Below, in pieces: positions 58,601 through 64,000 of a stretch of DNA of 64,000 nt. Below the pieces are notes generated by a model. The model was given only the letters and a program-made list of their open reading frames with translations. It made no database searches and was not told the DNA's origin. This DNA comes from Pseudomonas viridiflava (GTDB lineage: Bacteria > Pseudomonadota > Gammaproteobacteria > Pseudomonadales > Pseudomonadaceae): contig NZ_UWFN01000091.1 in the NCBI RefSeq assembly GCF_900602065.1, positions 1 to 64,000 on the forward strand, read 5' to 3'. Both the position numbers and the translations under genes were made by a program. Each line of letters begins with the position of its first letter. The stretch's first letter is position 1.

Positions 58601-60058
58601 GCCGTCAGGCGATGCCTCGATGATGCCGCGATACCAGGCCTCGGTCGCTCGCAGTGCTGCCTGCTGGGCCTCCAACTCCTGAGTTTGGCGCTCCAGCTGC
58701 TGCGCTTGATTTCCCATCTCGTCTGCTTGGCGACGCGTCTCTTGCAGCAATGCCTGAGCGGTTTCGCTACGTTCCATGATCGCCAACGCACCAGCCAACC
58801 TGGGCAGCACCTCCTGCAGCAGCAGTTCCTCGTTCTCGTCCAGAGGATGGAACCCGGCTAGCTCCAGCACGCCGAGCAGGCGCTCGCCACGCATTATCGG
58901 CTGTATCAGTAGATGGCTGACTCGAGCCTCGCCCAATTGGGAACGTACATGCCAAAAGGATTTTGGAAGATTGCTTAGCTGACGCGGTTCGTGATCACGG
59001 GCACATTGGCCTACAAGCCCTTCTCCGAGCTCCACCTCTAAGCACGGCGGGCTCTTGCCATCCACGGCATAGCCTCCTAGCAATCGCAGCTGTGAAGCTC
59101 CCTGATGGAGGACATACAGCGCCCCCTGACACATGCCCAACTGCGGGATTATGCGGCTGAAGAAGGCCTGGGCCAGACCCTGCGGCGTTTCCGCTTGCTG
59201 TAGGTCGATCTGCAGCAAGGAAGCGTGCCCTTTGATCCATCGCTGACGCTCAAGCTGACGCGACTCAAGCTGGAGCTTGGCTATAGCACGCGCCAAGTCG
59301 CCGGTCTCGTTTTGCAGGTTTGTATGGGGAATCTGCTGATCAAGCTTGCCGGAGGCCAGCTCGTCCACAGCAACGCGCACCCGGTTGAGAGGCAGGCGAA
59401 TCGATCGGCTCACCAACCACGCAAGTATTAGTGCCAACGTTGAACCACCCCACAACAGGGCGTAGGTGACATTGCTGCTGCGCACTGCATAATCTGCGAG
59501 ATATTTCGCCGTATCGTGGATATCGGCGCTCTTATTTTCCGCCACACGATCCAACAGCGCGTCACTTTCCATTTCTAGATCTATGAACTGCTGGCTATTG
59601 AGCACAGCCATGGCCTGGCCCAGAGAACCGCGATCTACCAGCGCGAGCGCATCATCACCGCTGTCCAGCAGGCGTTGCAGGGAAGCCTCGAACTCAGCCA
59701 AGCCCTTCAGGCTAGTTTGTCGACGCAGGGTGGGGCGTGCCTGAGTTACAGCTTCCTGCAAGCGCTTCTGCGCGTCATGCATGTGGGTCAATGCAGCTAT
59801 ACGGATTTCCGCATTGTTGGTGCCGACCGCTCTTTGCAGGGCCTGCATCACGTGGGGCAACTGCACCCGGGCCTCCTGCACCAGTTCTATCCCCACCAAG
59901 TCTTGCTGATACAGCTGCTGCATCTCGTGCTTGAGAGAGTTCTGAGTACGTAGGCTCTGCACACCAAGCAATAGGATCATCGCGAGCAGAGTGGTGAAGC
60001 CAATCAGCAGCTTATGCCCCAGAGGAAGCCGTTCCAGCAAGTCGAATAATCGGGTCAT
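55652..60058 (-). CDS. membrane hybrid histidine kinase with GAF, PAS, two REC and Hpt domains
   Basis: A 1,468-residue sensor: TM1 (about 17-33), a periplasmic helical domain, TM2 (about 198-216), HAMP, GAF-like domain (about 290-425), coiled coil, PAS (about 475-590), second PAS (about 610-725), kinase dimerisation helix with H746 in [13 protein letters not shown], ATPase domain, REC1 (D1037), REC2 (D1184, K1236) and Hpt with H1330 in [11 protein letters not shown]. All relay residues are present. It is the middle gene of the operon; the HD-GYP gene starts upstream and the REC-REC-kinase follows. The stimulus is not known. Confidence 0.92.
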   Translation of the reverse strand: MTRLFDLLERLPLGHKLLIGFTTLLAMILLLGVQSLRTQNSLKHEMQQLYQQDLVGIELVQEARVQLPHVMQALQRAVGTNNAEIRIAALTHMHDAQKRLQEAVTQARPTLRRQTSLKGLAEFEASLQRLLDSGDDALALVDRGSLGQAMAVLNSQQFIDLEMESDALLDRVAENKSADIHDTAKYLADYAVRSSNVTYALLWGGSTLALILAWLVSRSIRLPLNRVRVAVDELASGKLDQQIPHTNLQNETGDLARAIAKLQLESRQLERQRWIKGHASLLQIDLQQAETPQGLAQAFFSRIIPQLGMCQGALYVLHQGASQLRLLGGYAVDGKSPPCLEVELGEGLVGQCARDHEPRQLSNLPKSFWHVRSQLGEARVSHLLIQPIMRGERLLGVLELAGFHPLDENEELLLQEVLPRLAGALAIMERSETAQALLQETRRQADEMGNQAQQLERQTQELEAQQAALRATEAWYRGIIEASPDGMLVLGADGRIMMTNPQLDVLFGYEQGELIGAFVEQLVPHAARERHVGLRDGFIASGTTRQMGGNSDDLRGVRKDGSQFSVEIGLSHLPSLEGRGICVCASVRDVSERRAMETKLRTASDRLSLAQEAGDIGLFDVDLVTGHDYWTPQLEHMFGLEAGDFGGTMAHWNALLHPDDADAAHASYAEAIVSGVDRFELDFRIVRRNDGAVRTFKSLSRFTRAADGKPLRATGVNIDITELVEARAVAEEATRAKSEFLANMSHEIRTPMNAIIGMSHLALRTKLDSRQRNYIEKVHRSAENLLGIINDILDFSKIEAGRMSLEHTPFRLEDVLDSFASMVGLKAEDKGLELLFHTQPELTTALIGDPLRLGQVLINLGNNAAKFTERGEIVVGAEQIGANDEQVELHFWVRDTGIGMTPEQCERMFQSFSQADSSTTRKYGGTGLGLSISKKLVELMQGRIWVESVPGLGSTFHFQVRLGIQQGVQPRRMLRADELPGMRVLVVDDNASAREILSGMARSFGLEVDVAENGSMALRLLADAEARELPYDLVLMDWRMPGMDGMETVSRMRSGNLRLTPSVIMVTAFGRDDARDEAERQGIQLPIVLTKPVTPSSLLEAIGAVLGRVPQGETRTSERSEQSANTVAGLRGARLLLVEDNELNQELAWELLESAGIQLRLARHGQEALDILVVDADFDGVLMDCQMPVMDGYTATRRIREQARFSELPVLAMTANAMEGDRERALACGMNDHISKPLNVDGMFATLAKWIHPKTSRHEPAPSLPEPALDDLPQRIEGIDITAGLSTCMGRRDLYLRLLRKFRDTQTGFVEQFQTALTDPDASAAGRLAHSLRGTAGNIGAKAVAQAAGALEGACQSGDQELTIRNLVAEVQRCLAPILAALTALGNGPASPENAARYNDAELERELTLLARLLEESDTAAVTVLEELRRQPLDQLIAKRLALVAQQVERFDFDRALALLQGESATGA

Positions 60059-60087
60059 TTATCGTCTCTTAACAGGGCGCACTGTAC

Positions 60088-61248
60088 TCAAGGCTGCAGG
60101 GCAATGCTGTTGAGCGTTGCCAGCTGCTTGGCCATGTCTTGGTCGGTGTCAGAGAAGCGCTCGGATATTTCCCGAAAGCGCCCTGCATTAGCCACAAAGA
60201 CGTCGCAGATATCTGGATCGAAATGCGAGCCGCGCCCTTCGCGAATAATGCCGACTGCCTGCTCATGGGGCATACCCGGCTTGTACACGCGACGGCTGAT
60301 CAGGGCGTCGTACACGTCCGCTACCGCCATTAAGCGGGCGCTGATAGGAATATCGTCAGCAGCCAGCCCCTCTGGGTAGCCACTGCCGTCCCATTTCTCC
60401 TGATGGCTGTAAGCGATTTCCTTGGCAAGGCGTAAAAAATCAACCTTCACTCCCAGCTGATTCTCGGCATGCTGGATGGCGTCGCGTCCCAATGTGGTGT
60501 GAGTCTTCATTACCTCGAATTCTTCCGGGGTGAAGCGCCCAGGTTTGAGCAAAATGTGGTCGGGAATTCCGATCTTGCCTATGTCATGCAGAGGCGCGGA
60601 TTTGAACAGCAGCCTAATGGTGTCCTCATCTAGAAAATGCCGAAATCGTGGATGCTCTCGCAGCAGGTCCGCTAATAAACGGATGTAGTGCTGAGTACGG
60701 CGGATATGGTTGCCGGTCTCGTTGTCACGGGTCTCGGCAAGAGAAGCCATTGCATGGATGGTGACGTCCTGAATCGCCATCACCTCACGGGTGCGCCGCT
60801 GCACCTCCTGCTCAAGAAAGTCGTTCTGATCGCGCAGGAAGTCGGCAGCCGCCTTCACCTTGAGTTGGGTATCGACTCTTGCCAGAACTAAAGGTGGGCT
60901 GATCGGCTTGGTTATGTAGTCGACAGCTCCCATCTCAAGGCCGAGGATCTCATCCTCTATGGTGGCCATGGCGGTAAGGAAGATGATTGGAATACCGCAA
61001 GTTCGCAGGGAACTCTTTAGGCGCTCGGCCACCTCGTAGCCGGACAGCCCAGGCATCATTATGTCTAGCAGAATCAGATCCGGTAACGGGTCGCTTTCAA
61101 GAATACGCAACGCCTTCTTGCCGCTATTGGCTGCTTTGATGCGATAACGATCCTTGAGCAGATCGACCATTAGCATCAGATTGTCGGCGGTGTCGTCGAC
61201 CACCAGGACAGTAGTTGGTGGCTGAGGAATATCGTGCAGGCTATCCAT
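60088..61248 (-). CDS. response regulator with HD-GYP domain (cyclic-di-GMP phosphodiesterase)
   Basis: A 386-residue protein: receiver domain (about 12-130, phospho-Asp D62, Lys114), linker helix, then HD-GYP (about 160-360) with H181, the HD pair 221-222 in PLHDIGKIGIPDH, H250, and HQEKWDGSGYP at 282-292. HD-GYP enzymes hydrolyse c-di-GMP, so the operon probably links a stimulus to lower c-di-GMP. The ATG at 61248 has AAGGGAG upstream; a TTG 36 bases earlier is less likely. It heads the operon, 29 bases before the hybrid kinase. Confidence 0.92.
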   Translation of the reverse strand: MDSLHDIPQPPTTVLVVDDTADNLMLMVDLLKDRYRIKAANSGKKALRILESDPLPDLILLDIMMPGLSGYEVAERLKSSLRTCGIPIIFLTAMATIEDEILGLEMGAVDYITKPISPPLVLARVDTQLKVKAAADFLRDQNDFLEQEVQRRTREVMAIQDVTIHAMASLAETRDNETGNHIRRTQHYIRLLADLLREHPRFRHFLDEDTIRLLFKSAPLHDIGKIGIPDHILLKPGRFTPEEFEVMKTHTTLGRDAIQHAENQLGVKVDFLRLAKEIAYSHQEKWDGSGYPEGLAADDIPISARLMAVADVYDALISRRVYKPGMPHEQAVGIIREGRGSHFDPDICDVFVANAGRFREISERFSDTDQDMAKQLATLNSIALQP

Positions 61249-61377
61249 GGGTTTCGGCTCCCTTGCCAATCGAGGAGAGCTCAAAAAGCCGCTCCGTTTT
61301 TGGGAGCGTAGCCGAGAAATGTGCCATCGCTACTACGCCCTGCCGCCTCTAGATAATTTTAGTCGCCGATGTCTGAC

Positions 61378-61405
61378 GTCCGCTTCTGGCCGAGAGCCGC
61401 CTGCC
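61378..61405 (+). repeat. copy of the gtccgcttctggccga repeat
   Basis: The 28 bases match the reconstructed repeat at 53791 with three differences (gagagccgcctgcc versus gaaagccgcccgtc). It lies between the signalling operon and lysE, in the same direction as the 53791 copy. Confidence 0.6.
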
Positions 61406-61430
61406 ATGATTCTCGAGTTTGACTATTGAC

Positions 61431-62045
61431 TTAGGTCAGCTGTCGTACGCCCAACCCTAGAATCAGACCACCGCACAGGCGATCAATCACTTTCCGGGCC
61501 TTCTGATACGCCGAGGCAATCCTTGATTGCGACAAGGCCACCGCGACAAGTCCATACCAGGTCAACGAAACGATCAGGACAACCGCCAGCATTGAGGTAA
61601 AGGTGCTGACCGAGACGGAGGTGGGGGCTGCTGCTGAAAACACAGCGGCGTAGAAAGCCATGGATTTAGGATTGCCGATGTTGGTAATGATGCCCTGCAG
61701 AAAGGATTTTCGGACGCTGCCCGTCGACTCCTCGCTGCTGTGCACGGCGGACTGTTTGCCTGCGTTGATGATCAGCTTTACGCCAAACCACATAAGGTAC
61801 GCCGCGCCCAGTATCTTCACGACCAATGCCGCCCAAGGGAAAGTTGCAAACACCAAGCCCAGGCCTGTAATCGCACAGCCAGACCAGAGCAGGTTCACGG
61901 TCACGATACCTGCGACCAAGGCCAGCGCCTCGGCCCGTGTCGCTGCAACTGCCTTGTGAACAACGGCGACGAAGTTAGGCCCGGGTATTACCACGCCCGC
62001 CAGGTATACCCAAAAAACAGTGATCACTGCCGCAGTGTCGAACAT
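61431..62045 (-). CDS. LysE/RhtB-family amino-acid exporter
   Basis: A 204-residue inner-membrane protein with about six hydrophobic segments and the family N-terminal motif VVIPGPNFVAVVHKAVAATR. These proteins export amino acids such as lysine, threonine or homoserine lactone; the substrate cannot be told from sequence. It is alone, flanked by repeats on both sides, with no regulator beside it. Confidence 0.88.
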   Translation of the reverse strand: MFDTAAVITVFWVYLAGVVIPGPNFVAVVHKAVAATRAEALALVAGIVTVNLLWSGCAITGLGLVFATFPWAALVVKILGAAYLMWFGVKLIINAGKQSAVHSSEESTGSVRKSFLQGIITNIGNPKSMAFYAAVFSAAAPTSVSVSTFTSMLAVVLIVSLTWYGLVAVALSQSRIASAYQKARKVIDRLCGGLILGLGVRQLT

Positions 62046-62543
62046 GTCGATTCCTCGTAGCTTTTCGCTAATCGGCGTCCTGTTGGACTTCCATCAAGAT
62101 TTCGGCGCGAAAGCACTGATGTTAGCGAGCAACGGGGAGTTGGGTCAGGCACAGACTCTCCGAAAAATTCCCATACAGTGGACCTTTAGGCCAATTAAGC
62201 CCTGCTCGGCGACCATTAAGCGATGGATAGCTAATGTCCAATCAACAATGCTTCGCGCATAGTCACCCTGAGTTCGAGGAAGGAGTGAGTCTGCTTTTGG
62301 CCAAAAGCGGACGTCTACCTAGGCTCGACTTTGGTTTTTAAGGCGCCTACATAACCTAGGGTAGATCAACTTGGATTTAGGGAAATCCTCAGTGGCTTTA
62401 TACAACGGGCCGGACCAAATGAAAGGCAAACGCTGCCCATACGGTACCCCTAACACTGCACGGTGAAATCCAGCATTATTGATAGCGGCAATGGCAGGTT
62501 TACATGGTTATACACATCCACCCAAGGTTGGATACGTTTGAAC
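62046..62543. other. intergenic island DNA with a palindromic repeat
   Basis: 498 bases without a gene I can support. At 62294-62307 cttttggccaaaag is a perfect 14-base palindrome; together with flanking bases (62291-62315) it forms another copy, read on the minus strand, of the gtccgcttctggcc repeat (here gtccgcttttggcc). Confidence 0.5.
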
Positions 62544-64000
62544 ATGAACGAAGACGAGTACGAAGAAGCGATCCAAACAGGCCTTCGCAACAATGAAGTT
62601 CTTAAGCTTGTGCACAATTACTGCTCTCACGCTCGAGTCGTCAACCGCGGCGGGGTAGGTTTGATTGCCCAGGCGACCGGGCTCCCGCTCGGAATGCTTG
62701 GCGTGCACTGTGACCACGCACCAGCGTCTGGAATGGCAGGTTGGTATCTCGAACCTATTGCTGTTGATTTCCATGACCGGAATTGCGCTCATTGCGATAA
62801 GCGCTTGGCTGTTCGAATGCCCAATTTGCTTTCGCTAGTTGAGGATCGAGGTAGAGCTCTAGAAAGGCAAAGGGAGGTCCAAAAGAAAGCTCAAGCCCAA
62901 GCTGAAGCAGCCCATCAAGGGCGGGTCGCGCAGAGGGCAGCTCTCAGAGTAGGGCAGAGCGCTGCGTGCTGTTCTCTTCTCGACGATCTCGACACACTTG
63001 ATGCCTGCTCATCGGATGAGGTGAAGATCCGCATCGTCGAGACAGCTAAGCTAGCTCCTGAAGTCTTCACCGCTCCGATTGTTGAGTACTTCTTCGAGCT
63101 TGCCACCTCCGACAAAATGAATCTTAAAGAGCAAGCACTTTCGGTTCTACGTCTAGTCAGTGCAGACAAGCCTCGCCTTTCCGAAATGGCCTTCGACTGC
63201 CTTGCAAAGCACGAGGCTATCGGGGTTGCCGCGGATATCGTCTTTGCATACCCAGGGATGGTGGCACCACCCAAGGTGGAGAGCGCTGTACCGGCGCTGA
63301 TAGCTCTTGCCCGACGTCCTCGAGCACATCTGTCTATAGATGAGCCGATCTCTAAGCCAGAACCGCTCAAAAAAATCTACAAACTTTGGCCGGAGGTAGT
63401 CCGACACGCTATCCAGCGTCTGCTCGACTCGAAGCAGTCTTACCCAGTTCGTTTGGGTGTCGCCGCTCTGCACGTCCTGTTCAGAGATGATGCTGGACTA
63501 CTTCCAAGCTTTGCTAGGACAACGATTTCAAAGCTCGCCCGTGCTCACTTGTTATTTGAGAAGGATCCGTCTGATCGAGAACTTGGAATGGTGTGCGGCG
63601 ACCTAAGACGTATCGTCGTAGCAGCCCTCCTTGCTGCGCCTGAAGATACCGACGCATTAATCTCTGAGTTTTTCGATAGCGCATCCTCTGAAGGTGAGGA
63701 GCGCTTAACCCGGGTCTATGAGGAACTTTCGCGGCATTCAATACGGCTCGGTGGGGACCGTAGAAGCGAAATGACACCCGCTGACGTTGCCGCATATGTG
63801 GTGGTCCTGAGGCGTCTACTCAACCTCGCAGGAACGTCTACAAATCAGAAGGTTCTGCGACTCGTTATTCAGGCGTTCAGAAACGAGCCAGACGAAATCG
63901 TCGCAGCTGGAAAACAGAATATTGATGCTTTGCTCGGCACAGCAGCTGTTTTAGATGCGCGCATTGAAGCTTTTGAAGCGGAACGAAACGCCACGCCAGC
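62544..64000 (+). CDS. large uncharacterised protein, N-terminal part, runs off the window
   Basis: An open frame of 485 codons without a stop from the ATG at 62544 to the window end. The first 95 residues contain GGVGLIAQATGLPLGMLGVH and a possible zinc site (HCDHA ... CAHCDK). A basic, charged helix follows (about 100-140), then long helical stretches with HEAT-like rhythm (ETAKLAPEVFTAPIVEYFFE). I do not recognise the family. Large proteins of this kind on islands can be ATPases or defence proteins, but no ATPase motif is reached here. Confidence 0.75.
   Translation, partial: MNEDEYEEAIQTGLRNNEVLKLVHNYCSHARVVNRGGVGLIAQATGLPLGMLGVHCDHAPASGMAGWYLEPIAVDFHDRNCAHCDKRLAVRMPNLLSLVEDRGRALERQREVQKKAQAQAEAAHQGRVAQRAALRVGQSAACCSLLDDLDTLDACSSDEVKIRIVETAKLAPEVFTAPIVEYFFELATSDKMNLKEQALSVLRLVSADKPRLSEMAFDCLAKHEAIGVAADIVFAYPGMVAPPKVESAVPALIALARRPRAHLSIDEPISKPEPLKKIYKLWPEVVRHAIQRLLDSKQSYPVRLGVAALHVLFRDDAGLLPSFARTTISKLARAHLLFEKDPSDRELGMVCGDLRRIVVAALLAAPEDTDALISEFFDSASSEGEERLTRVYEELSRHSIRLGGDRRSEMTPADVAAYVVVLRRLLNLAGTSTNQKVLRLVIQAFRNEPDEIVAAGKQNIDALLGTAAVLDARIEAFEAERNATP

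Larger units (their letters stand above)
40719..64000 (+). mobile_element. GInt-type genomic island, left part
   Basis: The island begins between the ssb stop and ginA. The ginABCD operon (three tyrosine recombinases plus a small coiled-coil protein) at one end, followed by cargo, is the structure described for GInts, site-specific islands of Pseudomonas and other bacteria. Cargo seen here includes a nested transposon, a signalling operon and a LysE exporter. The exact left junction is not fixed, and the short AT-rich right end and its imperfect direct repeat were not found, so the element probably extends beyond the window. Confidence 0.78.

Noticed and set aside
62915..63795. Several minus-strand frames of 93-151 codons near the right end
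   Set aside because: They oppose one continuous 485-codon plus-strand frame with protein-like composition.
61285..64000. Right end of the GInt island in this window
   Set aside because: No copy of the ssb-ginA junction motifs or short AT-rich end was recognised, and cargo-like genes continue to the end.
40719..64000. CRISPR arrays, prophage structural genes or conjugation genes in the island
   Set aside because: No regularly spaced repeats and no capsid, tail or transfer proteins are seen.

Overview
The window is chromosomal DNA from a fluorescent-type Pseudomonas. Positions 1-40.7k follow the conserved Pseudomonas order: 5S rRNA end, birA-coaX, tRNA-Tyr/Gly/Thr/Trp, secE-nusG, rplKAJL-rpoBC, the str, S10, spc and alpha ribosomal operons, katA, a bacterial ferritin, uvrA, a YajR-like transporter and ssb. 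The rpsN-rpsH and rpmJ-rpsM gaps contain hairpin/promoter pairs. No second tuf gene lies between the Thr and Trp tRNAs, where many gammaproteobacteria have one. This suggests the fluorescens/syringae side of the genus, but the species cannot be fixed from the sequence alone.

Immediately after ssb the content changes to accessory DNA. Three tyrosine recombinases of about 400, 524 and 642 residues and a small coiled-coil protein form a tight operon. This is the hallmark ginABCD module of GInt genomic islands. Everything from about 40.72k to the window end is read as GInt cargo; the far end of the island is not seen.

Sixty-six bases past ginD the island is interrupted by a 6,469-bp unit (46086-52554) bounded by IS66-type inverted ends (gtaagcgtccgg / gtaaccgtccgg) and a perfect 8-bp target duplication, GTATGACT. 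It carries tnpA-tnpB-tnpC of IS66 plus a passenger locus: a TetR regulator divergent from an MFS exporter, a secreted epoxide hydrolase and a VOC-family protein. The hydrolase matches Cif, the Pseudomonas aeruginosa CFTR-inhibitory factor, in all five catalytic residues at one constant offset, and the gene neighbourhood resembles the cifR/mfs/cif locus. A transposon carrying a Cif-like locus, nested inside a GInt island, is the main discovery candidate here.

The rest of the island holds a membrane-anchored protein of unknown function, a 159-bp MITE-like element inserted in an older repeat, a three-gene signalling operon (a 1,468-residue hybrid histidine kinase with two receivers and Hpt, a REC-REC-histidine kinase protein, and a REC-HD-GYP phosphodiesterase), a LysE exporter, and the first 485 codons of a large uncharacterised protein that runs off the end. 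Copies of a roughly 28-bp repeat (gtccgcttctggccga core) lie on both sides of the signalling operon and of lysE.
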